Below are positions 35,825-49,100 of a DNA stretch of 64,000 nucleotides, piece after piece (position 1 is the first letter of the stretch; each line of letters opens with the position of its first letter). The position numbers and the translations under genes were made by a program. Source of the stretch: Ditylenchus dipsaci (Eukaryota; Nematoda; Chromadorea; Rhabditida; Anguinidae). Location of the stretch: positions 434,001 to 498,000 of the forward strand of contig SADC01001278.1 of the NCBI GenBank assembly GCA_004194705.1, written 5' to 3'. The notes under the pieces are model-generated. The model did no database searches and had not been told where the DNA came from. It saw only the letters and a list, made by a program, of their open reading frames with translations.

Positions 35825-36345
35825 TCGCCTTACAAAGTTATAGTTGATTTTTTTTTTGGTCGAAACTGGAAAATGCCGTCTTTCAACTGAAAAGTGCTGT
35901 CCTTTTTCTTTTAGTCAAAAAGGTCAATATCCAGAGAATTTTTTTAAGTGATCACACTATCAGGTAGCTCTGTGATTCTATCTTCTAATGGCGTATCATT
36001 TTTGCGACATCTTAGCACAATGTAGCACAAAAAGGTAAAAGTACTAATCAAATTATTTTTCCGACTTGCTTCATATTTTAACGTTTTTGCGCCCAAATTT
36101 GCGAAGATGTTGCAAGAAATGATACGCCGTTAGAAACAAGAAGAGCAGAAGTAACTGATAGTCTTATCCTTTGAAAAAAATTACTTAGATAATTTGCTAT
36201 ATTCAACTATTCTCTCTAAACCTATAAAAGACGTCATTTTTCAGCTAAAAGACGGCACTTTTCAGTCAAGAGACGGCATTTTTCAGTTTTGACCTTTTTT
36301 TACTTCGATTTAAAATTCTCGAACAAGAATTTGTTTATAGTTGGT
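35825..36345. mobile_element. Foldback element with AAGACGGCATTTTTCAG triplet array
   Basis: The right arm has three 21-bp units (AAAAGACGTCATTTTTCAG, AAAAGACGGCACTTTTCAG, AAGAGACGGCATTTTTCAG, about 36223-36285). The left arm contains the inverse, CTGAAAAGTGCTGTC and GAAAATGCCGTCTTTC. Inner arms ATGATACGCC and GGCGTATCAT flank the centre. Confidence 0.6.
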
Positions 36346-36670
36346 TTGCTTCTTCTAATTTTGTTGGCATTTTAAACTATAAACTTTAGTCAAAATGTCG
36401 CCAGCATTCGTCGATAAAGTTGGACGTTTTGCATTCATGCTTCCTATTTTCCCGTTTTCCGGGGAATTCCTTGGAGAATTCCATGGGGAATTGGTCAATC
36501 CTAGTTTTTTACCATACAAAATACTTTTAAAGTACATTGCAGGATATTTGATTAATGAAGCTTGAGAAAGTATTTTCGAAAACAGGCAACAATCAACAAT
36601 ATTAAAGGGATCAGATCAGATGATTAGCAAAAACGCGCCATTTTGGCCGAGTGTTTAGTGGGTTTGCTTT

Positions 36671-36982
36671 TAAAGCATAGGTCGAAAGTCAGACCCCAAT
36701 TTGGAGAGCAACTTTTTCGGCCTATTTTATTTTTTTGGGAAAAGACCATTTTTAGAACTCGACGCTGAGTTCGAAAAAAATATTATTTTATATCATTATT
36801 GGATATGAGTTGGAAGTTTTTAAAAGCTTTTTTAGTATATTGCGTCAATGTTTCGATATAGAATAATATTTTTTTCAAACTCAGCCTCGAATTCTGAGAA
36901 AAAATGGTTTTTCCCCGAAAAAATTAAAAACGTCAAAAAAATTTGCTCTCCAGGTGGGGTCCAATTTTCGACCTATGCTTTC
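36671..36982. mobile_element. Foldback element, GCATAGGTCGAAA termini
   Basis: GCATAGGTCGAAAGTCAGACC at the left is mirrored by GGTCCAATTTTCGACCTATGC at the right. Long complementary arms meet near 36830. No coding capacity. Confidence 0.7.
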
Positions 36983-37113
36983 TATAAATAAGAATAAAGA
37001 ATAATTCTAGAATTTTCATTCTTATAAAAATAAAGAAAATACAGTATTTGAGCCGAAAACTCGTCATTTTTCTGCTCAATTTAGACTTAGACTAGCAACC
37101 ACGTTCTTAAAAT

Positions 37114-40100
37114 TCAAACAGCAGTCACAGGTCCTTGAGCCAAAGCATGAGCTAAGGCGCAAGACGAAGTGCTCAGTCCAGATCTTTTTTCCAGAACATC
37201 GTTTAGTTGTTTGGTAAAGTCTGAGTAGTTTTTCTGAGCTCATGCTAAAACAAAAAATATTTAAAAAAATCGATGCTTTGAACAAATAATTTTACAAACA
37301 ACCTGGTAATTGGCCCTTTCAGGCTCGATAATCTGCTCGTTGATATTCAGCGCATCACAACATTTCTTGGAAAAGTCTTTAAAGCATAACCTCAGCTTGT
37401 TTTGCAGCAAATCTTTCGGTTTTCCTTGGTCGTTCAAGATAACTCCGGACAAAAACACTTTCGCGATCTAAATTAGACCTCTTTTATTCGAGACATTCCA
37501 GCATGCAAAATGCTCAGGGAATCTTAATTTTTTTTTGAATTAAAAAAATATGCTCGCTTAGCCGAATTTGGTCAAAAGTACTATGATTGTTGTTTCAATT
37601 GGTCAGTACACCGACCATGTGTCATATAATATTCAAATACTGCGTACAAATTTTGATCCTTGAAAACATTTTGACACTATAGGAAAACTCATCAATTTTT
37701 CTAGGATCTTTTAGATTATATATAAATTTTTGGAAAAAACAGTACTGCTCTTTCTCCCACCTGAATAGGTCCAGCATTGACAGTAGTACCTATGCATCCC
37801 TGTAAAACCATCTGCAGCATTTTTGAGTCTGGAGGTGAAGTTGCAATGGCTGTAGCAAGCTCTTTTGTCTTCTTCTGGATGTCTTCAATGGCTACTTCTA
37901 TGGGTGATAGCACTACTTGCTCACGATTTACCACTCTCAGTCTGGTTTTTATGTAAGGAAAACTGAAAATAGTGGTGGATTGTGGTAGATGCAGAAATGG
38001 TGTTAGGAAAATTTTAATTTTGCTATTACAAACCTGTGCTGTGTTGTCAAAACTACTTTTCTCTTGAGCCTAAATCCACATATGATTTAACCACAATATT
38101 GCGCTAAGTTGACTTACTGGTCTCTTAAATCTCCGTGAGACCTGCCGTCATTTGTAAAAGGCGTGGCATAGGTGAACCTGTTGAGTTTGTAGTTCCTTTG
38201 CAGGTAAGTGGAGCGCCGTCTCCTTTCCCAAGTATCAAAGTAGGGCTCCACGTAAGTCACTTGGATATATAATTTTTCGATGTTCAACTTTTGCAGATCC
38301 ACCTGAATTTAGAGATAAAAACTATAAATGGAACTTAGACTCCACCCGGAGAAACAAATATTTTTAGCATAATTTCAAAGAAAAAACTATCAAAAAAGAT
38401 AGAAAATGAACAGGGGGAGCGAGTCGAAATCTGGCGAAACTTTTTACCCTTTCATGGAAAATCAAACCTCGATAATTGGGTATCCTTGGAAACTAGCCCT
38501 AGGTGCCGAATTATTAAAAGCACCAAATCAGTGATTTGATTTCATTGGAAAAATTTTTCTTTGGGGTTCGCTTTTTATGTCAAAAAAGGGTGAACAGTTT
38601 CTTTGCAAAAAAGACCGGACCATAGGCCAAGCTAGTCGAAAAAATAAAAAATAAACCTCATTCGAGTCCTTGACAACTTCGACAAAATTGGCTCCAAACT
38701 TGTCGCCATAGAAAGCCTCCAATCTATGGCTGATCTCCGAGAGTTTAGTGATCTGAGGCTCTTTGTAAATAAACTCTTCTTCATTCAAATCCCCAAACTT
38801 GTAGCCGTAGAAGCCAACTCGGAAGTAGGTTCCAAAACATCTTTTATCGGATCTGTGCATTTCGGTATTTGTAATTATACACGTTGTAAAAATACCAATG
38901 AAATAATACCCAGTCAAAGGCGATAAGAAGGGATCAGACAGCTCTTGCACTATGGACAGAGGAGCTTCTACTCTCTTCAAATTCTCAACAATTTTGTGGT
39001 GAATGTGAATGAGTCGGGCATAGTCATTTTGCTCGTCAAAAAGGGGCAGAATTGTCTGAATATAAATTTGCCAATCATTAAGAAAATTTGGTAACCATTT
39101 AGAGAATTATTATTAAAAATTTTATTCCTTTTTTAATTATAGGGCAGTGTTTCCGAAACTCAAGCTCAAGTCAAACTCAAGGTAAACCTTGAGCTTAGTA
39201 AACTCAAGGTCGTTTTTCTCGATTTTTTGTAAGAAAAATGGGTCTGAAATTTTTTTCCCTATCCCCTAAAGTGGCAGGGCCAGCTCAGGACATTAACTTG
39301 TAGGAAAATAATAATGCCAGGAAAAGCCCCTTCTAGGAAAACACGCATATAGGAAAAGTCCAGGCTAGGACAATTGACGACTGGACAATGTACTCTAGGA
39401 CAACGGCCTTTTCGGAAAAGCGCCTTTTAGGGAAAGGGACACTAGAACAATGGACTCTAGGACAATGGCCTTTTTGGAAAAGCGCTTTTTAGGAAAAAGG
39501 ACACTAGGACAATACACTCTAGGACAATCGCCTTTTTGGATAAGCGCTTTCTAGGAAAAGGGACACTAGGACAATTTACTCTAGGACAATGATGTCTTAG
39601 GAAAAGCGCCTTTTGGGAAAAGGGACACTAGGACAATGGACAATAGGACAATCGTCTTTCTGGAAAAGCCGCTTCTTGGACAATTTTTAACTGTCTAAAA
39701 CGTTATAACATCACTTTAAGGGTCTGAAAATAGTATGTCCTATAGTCTCTTGTCCTGTTGTCCATTGTCCTTCTGTAAATTGTCCTAAAATGCAATTTTC
39801 CTATTGTCGATTGTCCTAGTGTCCCTTTTCCTAAAAGACGCTTTTCCAAAGACATCATTGTCCTAGAGTAAATTGTCCTAGTGTCCCTTTCCTTATAGGC
39901 CCTTTTCCAAAAAAGCCACTGTCCTAGAGTCGATTGTCCTAGGGTCTACTGTCCCAACATGTCATTGTCCAAGTGTGAATTGTCCTAGCCTGGCCTTTCC
40001 CTATATGCATGTTTTCCTAGAAGGGCCTTTTCCTGGAAATATTACTTTCCTACAAGTTAATGTCCTGAGCTGGCCCTGCCCCTAAAGTCAAGATTTTGCG

Positions 40101-43100
40101 CTAAACAAAACCTACTTTTCAGAATTTTGATATCTTTTTTTAAAGATGAGATATAGCCATTTTTAGGCCGAAAATCACCTTGAGTTTGCCTTGAGTTTAG
40201 CAGGGTCAAAGTCAAGGTAAACTCAAGGTGATTTTCGGCCTAAAATGGCTATATCTTATCTTTAAAAAAAGATATCGAAATTCTGAAAAGTATGTTTTGA
40301 TCAACGCAAAATCTTGACTTCAGGGTACAGGGAAAAAAATTGAGACCCATTTTTCCTACAAAAAATCGAGAAAAACGACCTTGAGTTTTGAGTCCGGTTT
40401 ACCTTGAGTTTCGGAAATACTGTTATAGGGGCATGCTCGTCGCGGATGGGAATATTTTGAAAGGCGGGTACCAGCGAAATTCAAACGAGAATTAATTTGG
40501 CGAAATTTTGGAAAAGTCGAGAAAAATCATATTCCCAGTGAGAATCGAACCGACGATCAACTTTCGCGGTCCGCCGCCACTATCCCACTAGGCCACCGAT
40601 GCTATACAACAAAGGGAGTGTTTTTGATTACTTATTTCCTGCAGAGTACTCAACTAAAATTTATTTTAAAATAATTATCGTTTGAATTGACCTGGTTCCC
40701 GCCTTTCAAAATATTCCCACCGGCGGCGAGCATGCCCCTTTAAGGCCTGGTACCTAATGAGTGCGGACTTTTTCATACCTCCTCACTCGGAAACGGCCGT
40801 AACTTTTTATTTTCAAAAATTATTCTTTGGTGCCATCTTGTAGTTTATTAGCTACATGTGATTCAAAAATTTTGGATAAAAAGGAGTGGATCTGCACTCT
40901 GGATCCGCACTCGATCCGAGTGCGGATCCACTCATTTTTAACAAACTTTTTAAACCGACATCTACTTTGTCAATATCTCATCTGGTAGCTCGGGTCGTAG
41001 CCTTTAGGCCCCTTTTTCCATTTGTGGAAAAAAAGGGCAAACGACTTACGTAAGTCGTTTGGCCCCTTTTTCCACTTTTTTAAATACGCGCCTTATATTT
41101 ATTTTTATTGTTTTTGTGCTTTTCATAATCTTGGCTCCAGGTAAATTTTCCCGCGGTGTATACTCCTTCTGGTAGATTTCCCTACGGTGAATTCTCCCTC
41201 TGGCCGCTAAATTCCTCAGCAAAGATTTTCAAATTAATCTTTTTTTCTTGTGAAAATTCTTATCACTTAAGATGTTTTTCTATAATCTAGCACCCGTATT
41301 ATTGGATGATTTATGCACCAACCCAACCAAATGGTCGTCCATTTGGTGAAAATTTTTTTTCATGTGTTTGGGTTTCCGAAATCTGTTTTTGCAGTAATTT
41401 AAGCATTCTAAAAAAGGTTTGACAATAGTAAAATGCCATTTTCTAGGGTAATTTTGAGTTTTGGTAAAATAGCTAAAATGACAGTTTGGAATTTACAGAG
41501 TATATTCAGATTATCGGAATAAGTGAACGTAATAGCTTCTCGAAGCCGAAAATAAGAGAGAGAAAAATTGACCCAGGTGGACATCCAAATCCACCACTTG
41601 TACCCGGATATGGACCCGGACTGAGTAGACCAACCAGTTAACTCGGATACGTGATTAATGCAGAACTGGGGCTCCTGCAAGTCAAATTGCTGTTTTAGCA
41701 TTATCAAACCGTGTTGGGACACGATTATGGATAGGGTAGAATGACTTTTAGTTAGTTTCAGCTAAATCCAAAATTTTGGTTTTTAGAGATGGATACCCAT
41801 TTGGAGGAGGTGCCAGGTGGTTCCCTATCCACGCTGAGGCTTAATAGTCTTATAAAAATTAGTTTATGACGGTTATTCAAGAAAATAATAATAAAAAAAC
41901 AACAAACAGCAAAAAAACAATAAAACTAAAAAAGGCGCGTATTTAAAAAAGTGGAAAAAAGGGCCAAACGACTTACGTAAGTCGTTTGGCCCTTTTTTTC
42001 CACAAATGGAAAAAGGGGGCCTAACGCCCCTACGCCGGTAGCTCTGAATCTAAGCTACAAGATGGCAGCAGCAGAATATTTTTTGAAAATTTAAAAAAAA
42101 AGTTACGGCCGTTTACGAGTGAGGGGTATGAAAAAATCCGCACTCATCGGGTACCAGGCCTAAAGAACCATGCTTGTTGATGCAAATGAGAATTTCAAAA
42201 ATTTAAATGCGCGCGGGACACTTCTCTTTTGTCTCGCACCATACTTTTTGGAGTTATTTCGAGCGACTCAAAAGAGTACAATGAGAGAATTTAACGCGCT
42301 CGCATGCCCCTTAAAAGGGCATGCTCACCTGTTTAAATTTGTCCCACCAATTCAATTTTTACAAATCATTGGACTTCTTCACGGATTTTTCGACTTGGAA
42401 AACAAAACAAGGCCTAGAATTTAATTTTTGGTGTAGTTGTGTTAGAAACCAAGTTGAAAAACCCGTAAAGAAGTTCAATGATTCAGAAAAAAATTTGGAT
42501 TGGCGGTGACAAATTTAGACAGGTGAGCATGCCCCTTTAATGACAGGTCATTTGTCGTCAGCTAACCCTAGCTGAAATCCGGCACTACTGGCTTATATCT
42601 CCCTAAACAGCTACTTGCTTATAAAATCCTCGGACCTACTAACTTATATCAACCCCCCCCACCATCCCCAATCAACTTTTTTTGGGAGTGCTAAAAAACC
42701 AAATCTAAACGAAACGTCATAAAAAGCCCTTCGCACCCTCTTTGGAGGTCCGGGTTGTTTATAAGAAAAGGCCAAGGGCGGATGTAGAATCCAGTAGTGT
42801 CTGAAATCCTCATCTTCAAAAAACAACCCCGACTGCTAAAGGTGCGAAAAAAGCAAGACCGAAAAAGGCGCGAATTTGAAAAAAAACGAGACGAAAATGT
42901 CCAACCGAAAAATGTCAATTGAATTTTTGTCCAAACGTCTACATACCGAACAAACTATTCTTGTCGGCGGGGTTTTTGTGGTTAATTCCTCATCATGATT
43001 GAATTTTCAGAAAAGTCACTATGAAAGACCAAGGAGCTATGAAAAATATTTCATGCAAGACTCTGGAAGGGGACATCATTCAATTGCCATTAGAAGTGAT

Positions 43101-46100
43101 CAGCCAATCTTGCACCTTTGATGAAATGTATCGCAATCTAGGCCTCGCCAGTGATAAATCGTCTTCATTCGTCTTTTCGGTAACTATTTTCCAGTCGATT
43201 CTGAATTGTGCGAATTTTAACGTCAAATCATTTTGAGGTGGCTATCAAGACGGCAACCTTCCAGAAGCTAGTTGATTGGTGCAAAAACGAATTGGTTAGT
43301 TCTATTTAACTGCAACTAGATATTTTTGTGACTAAAAGGCCAATCAGATTTTAGGAATTGCTGAGCCTGTTGTGAATGTAGATCCGCTGACAAAAGGAAG
43401 AATCAGATTTGAGATGACAGAGAGCGAAAAGAAGTTCTTCGAGATGCATGTGGACGATCTTGTCGAGCTCATGTAAGTCTTTGGGAGACATTGTATAGAA
43501 AAGATGATTGCTTATGCTAGTTTTGTTTCAGCACTGCTGCCAACTATCTTGATGTGAAGTCGCTTTTTCTTTTCGCCTGTCAATCGCTGGCTATGAAGAT
43601 CAAGAAAAGTAAGTCTCCCGAGGGAATCCGAAGTTTGATGGGCATAGTGCAGGACATGACTGAGGACGAAGTCCAAGAAATCAGAAAGCAGACAGTTTGG
43701 TGCAATTATTGAGTGTCCATTGTTTATCATCTGTATTTGCTCTATGCGTTGACTTTGGATACTATTTCGGGAATAAAGTTTGCTTCAAGTCGAGTGTCGT
43801 CTCGTTTACCGTAGAATATTGAAACTATAAACTGGAAAGGGAGTGATCAGCTAGATGGCCTCCTATAATGCTTCTTCTTAATATTCCCAGACCCTTGTGT
43901 ATGGGGCCGGCTATAATTAATTTTCTTATGCTTCTTCTAAAATAGAGAAATGAGGTTGAAGTGAAGGATTGAGGATTTACCGTCATTGTGAAACTTAAAA
44001 CCCCAACCTTGTAAACAGCTGAGACCAATTCATACATCTGACCTTTCTCCAGGTAGATCACTGCCTTTTCTACCAAATGCACAAAACCCTCGAGCGAAAA
44101 GTGTGAACTTTCACAAATACCTTCTTCTTCGGGACTAAAACGCACATGTCAATAATATCAGATACAAACTTATCAAAAATACAAGCCCAACTTCATGACA
44201 TCATCGGAGATAGCGGATTCCTCGTAAATATTGTCGCTTAGTTGCTGGAATATGTCCAAGCCTTCAGATAGATTACAATCATTTTCACCCATGCATAGAT
44301 ACTCATTGACTAGAGCTGCACAATGCAGAAAACAATGGGAAGCTTCCACGAAATTTTCTCTGTCGGCATGCCGGTTGGCCATGTTGATTAGCCAGGTAAG
44401 TCTAAAACAAGAAAAATCGAGTTTGTTTATGATATTCAAGAGACATAATCCATAATTTTGAAGGTTTCCGTGGCATCGTGATATTTTCGACTTTTTTTAC
44501 CATGCATGTTATATACCAACGACTCCAAATTCAATGCCGAGCAATATGTTCTCGGATTTCATATCGATTTATGCTGAAATTTTTAAGTTATGGCCTTTTA
44601 TAGTGGGGTGATTACTTTCAACCACCAAAATGACCTCTTTTATTAAAATAGATAGTAGTGGTCTGCTTTGTATAAGCTTATATGCGTGTTTGGGCTCATT
44701 CTACTTGGCTTGAGCAACTCTACCAGATGGGTGTGAAAATTAACCACGTTTTTGCAAAAATTTTGGACTTCAGACCAATTTAAAGCAAAATCACAAATTT
44801 TGATGAGTGCATCTTTTCTCAAAAAACGCTGTTTTACCCGTGACGCTACCGAGGGCAAAAAAATAGATTGCAGTTTTGGAATCTACACGAAAAACTCCAT
44901 CTGATAGCATCAAATGTGTAATTAATATGGAAGGCATCTCAGGGTATCCGGGCCTCTGAAGTTGGAAAGTCATACTAATTTTAAATTCCGCTCAAGACAA
45001 CAAACAAATTATTTTGCGGAAAAATTTCTATTTGTCTTGAGCGAAATTTGCCAAAATATGGTTAATTTTCACAGCCATCTTGTAAAGTTGCTCAAGCCAA
45101 GTAGAATTAGCACAAACACGCATATGAGCATATACAAAGCAGGCCACTACTATCCATTTTAAGAAAAGAGGTCATTTTTGGTGGTTGAAAGTAATCACCC
45201 CACTATAAAAGGCCATAACTTAAATTTTCAGCATAAATCGATATGAAATCCGAGAACATATTGCTCGGCATTGAATTCGGAGCCGTTGGTATATAACATG
45301 TATGGTAAAAAAAGTCGAAAAAATCACAATGCCAAGTTTCATATAAAAACCCTTCAAAATTACAGATTATGTCTCTTAATCGTATTCTAACCTCAGGTCC
45401 GGGTTGTTCTGGTAACCTTTTGCAATTCTATACATTAGGTCAATGAGCATTTCAAAGTCGTTAGAGTAGGACTCCATTTTGACAGTATCTGACAGGATGG
45501 TGTGGAGATTGAAGATCAGTTCTTTCAGCTGGAAAAAAATCTTTGACACACGTTGACACAAAAAATACCGCAATGTCACAATTAAAAAACCAGATTTTTT
45601 TTGATCAGCAAGGTATTTATCGGAAAATTTTTAGATTTTTTATTGGTCAATACCATACGCTTCCCAGCAATCAAGAGACTCACACGTCCCCTTAAATTTT
45701 TCCGAACTATGGCTCTAGCGATGTCTTACATGGATCAACTGCCGACCAAGCCAACAGCTTACCCCTCAACTGCCAACCAAATGAACAGCCGACCTCAAAT
45801 CGCTCACCATATTTAACTGAACTTATGTACATTAGCTGAACCAGCTCTTAAATAAAATTCATAAAGATAGGCAGTCCCTAGTTGGGATGGTCGACAGCGA
45901 TGTCGGAACTTCTCAGATTAACCAGCATTCTTCAGAGTTTTGGGGTCGAAAGTCTAATAGAAGTTACATAGGAAAAAGATATGTAGGTATATCAGGTACC
46001 TGAGTTCCAAAAGTAGATTTTCCAAGTTGAGCTACAGCCTGACCATCTTCTTCTAAATAACAGAGCATGGTTTTGAGTGATCTTCTTAAGTAATATTCAT

Positions 46101-49100
46101 TCAGCAAGAATCCATAAGGAGCTGCATTGGAAACTAGGGTGGACAAGGACATGGTAACCTGCATTTTCACTTTTGAAAAACTAGAAGAGTGCTCAAAACT
46201 GGTTTTCATCAGCAAATACAGGCTGCCCGATGCTTGCGATCTTATGGATGGCAGTCTAGAAGCTAAATGTCTTAGCAATTGGGTGCACATCTCAGCGCAA
46301 AGCTCTGGTCTCTGAAAACATTTTGTTTAGCAGAGAATTTCAGGGAGACTCTGAGACTTCTGAGTAAAATATGACCCAATCAAAATCGACACCCAAGACT
46401 GTTTTTGCCCTGTTCTATATTTAGCCTAAAGTTTGAAAAGTTCTGCCACCATTACCTGCTCAAAAATGAGATCTGGAAACAGGGTGATAACTGTTCTTTG
46501 CGCACTGAACACACTCTCCAAAGCCTTGACTGAATGGTTGCAGGCAAGAATATGCATCTAATAGTATAATTTAGCTAATCATAGTGAATCTTGAAAACTT
46601 ACCAGAAGTGTAACTAATTCAGGTAATATGAAATTGAGGCTTTCAGATGGTGAGGAAGACACTAGTTTGATGAGAGTATCGAAGTTGTCAAGTATGTTGA
46701 GGCAGACTTCTGTGGACAGATGTCTTCCAAATATGTCTTCGATCTCTTCATGACCTGAATAACTAATAGGCTATAGTGTTTTCGACATCCAAAATTCAGA
46801 ACACCCGAGAATTAAGTGGCTATATGGCCGGCAAAATGCACGGCCATTTAGCTAGACCTTTTACTTGATGAACAAGACAGATTCTCTAATTTTGGAAATT
46901 TATGTTAGAAATTACTGTGAAGATGGAGGATTTCGGAGCACAAGTGCTTTCCAAATTGCCCGCCATTTGCATAAACCATACGATAAATACAAATTTAGGG
47001 GTATAGACGTTTCTCGAAAATGAAACTTTTTTCATTTTCGAGAAACGTTTCTCGAATTTGAAACTCAAAAGAGTAAAATATCTCTAAGGGTATATATGGA
47101 GATACTTATTTAGACATATCAAGGGTATTTGGCTGAATGTGATGGCCAAAGTCTAGCATATTCCACATTGCAAGGGTCAGGGTTACCACATGTATGTACC
47201 CTATCCCTTGCAATGTGGAGTGTGCTGGTATTTGGCCGCGAAGCGGCCAAATACCCTTAATATGTCTAAATAAGTATCTCCATATATACCCTTAGAGATA
47301 TTTTACTCTTTGAGTTTCAAATTCGAGAAACGTTTCTCGAAAATGAAAAAAGTTTCATTTTCGAGAAACGTCTATGCACCCAAATTTATCCCCACCCTAA
47401 CTAAAATCCCACTAAACCTTTTTTGACTGGGTAGTTAGTGACCAGATTCTCATTGGATCTCCACTTGACAGTATTTGCAGTCAAATCTTTCTTGCCTTCC
47501 ACCAAATTAACTCTATTCTCCACTATACTGCTGGACATCTGAGTTTCACTCTGTTTCCTGCCCAGAGTTGACACTTTATACTGCTGCTCATGGTCTATGG
47601 AATGCTGCTGAGCAATGGGAGGCACCAGATCTCCTAGCGAAGATGAACCATCTGAGGACAGATTGTCAGCTATAGGTTTGTATTCAAAGCAGGAGCTACA
47701 TAAGCGCAGGATTTCCACAAAATCTGACAATCTGGATGGTGATAGTCTTTGCAGATATTGCATGAGCTCTGATTTCTCTACATTTTTAGTGACCCAACAG
47801 AAGCAGAGAAGTAGCTGAAATTAAGGGTTCTAGAAGTGAACTTTGATGGTAGCTAAAGCAAGAAGATGCCTCTTTGGATTGATCCTTGCTCAAGTAAACC
47901 ATTGGCTTGTGATGTTGCAAAGTGGTAGTTGCATCTTTGTCTACAGCCTCTTCTTCGTCAATTCCGGATATGACCAGTGCTACTTTATGGCTGAAAAAAA
48001 GTATGAGAAGGAAAAATAACACACTGATTAGTTCCATAGCATAAAATTTCCCGAAATGTCATACCGTATTTCCATTATGTGCATACCGTATTTCCATTAT
48101 GTGCATACCGTATTTCCATTATGTGCATACCGTATTTCCTTTAATAAGGCGGCCGGCCGCCTTATTTTTTGATGCCCGAAAATCAGAAAAATTTCCGGTC
48201 GACCTTAAGATTTTTAGGTGAAAATCTAAAATGCGAAAAGCGGAATTGGTGAGAGTTAAGAAAACGCTAAAAACAGCTTTAGAAAAAAATCTGGGCTGAG
48301 ATATAGATTTTCAAATTCGAGGGGCTGCCTTATTAGAGGAAATACGGTATACGACTTTTCACGGCAAAAAAACATGGGTGGCGAATTCTCTTGGCGGCAG
48401 AAAAAAGTATTTTAGCGACATAAAAAAATTTCACGGTAAAGAAAATCTTTGTAAGGCCAGAAGGCTGTACACCGAAATATACGCGTTAATTTGGTATTTC
48501 GTCGTTTTGCTACGAAATTTTTAATGAGAATTGTTTCGGTAAGAGATTTTTAGTAAGAAATTTTTTGGTGACAGCACGAAAAACGGTATTTTGGTAAGAA
48601 ATTTATTAATAGGGGGTTATTTCGGTAGGTAATTTTTTGGTAACAGCACGAAAAATTTCGTACCAAAACGACCGCGTACCAAAACGACCAAGTACCAAAT
48701 TGGCGCGTATATTTCGGTGTACAGCCGGCCAGAAAAAGGAAATACGGTAATTGCAATTAGTTTGCGTCTATTTTGGTAAAACACCAAAAGGCTTTAATAC
48801 AGCCACATTTTTCCATTGTCTCGAACGCTTACCTCAGCCCGACTGCAGCATTAAAACTAGTGTCTTTGTAAGGATCGTATAGCATTTCTCGCATATCAAT
48901 GACTATAGACAGCAAAGGCATGTACAACACTGCAACTCGGTGCTTCAGTTGCATATCCGTAAGTCGGCAGTCATTTTCATGACAGGATAAGATCATTCTC
49001 AGCAAGCTGATGATCCTGAATTCAATATAGCCATTTTAAAAGTTATGAATGTGCAATTACATAGCATGAGAATTGATGTTTGGAGAATTCAATAAACTAG

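Larger units (their letters stand above)
32345..37113. other. 4.8 kb gene-free interval packed with foldback elements
   Basis: Between sideroflexin and the DOCK 3' end I see no gene. It holds a dispersed repeat split by a foldback (32938-33430), a TTTGCGGA word-array foldback (34170-35040), a foldback with a 21-bp triplet array (35825-36345) and another foldback (36671-36982). Confidence 0.5.
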
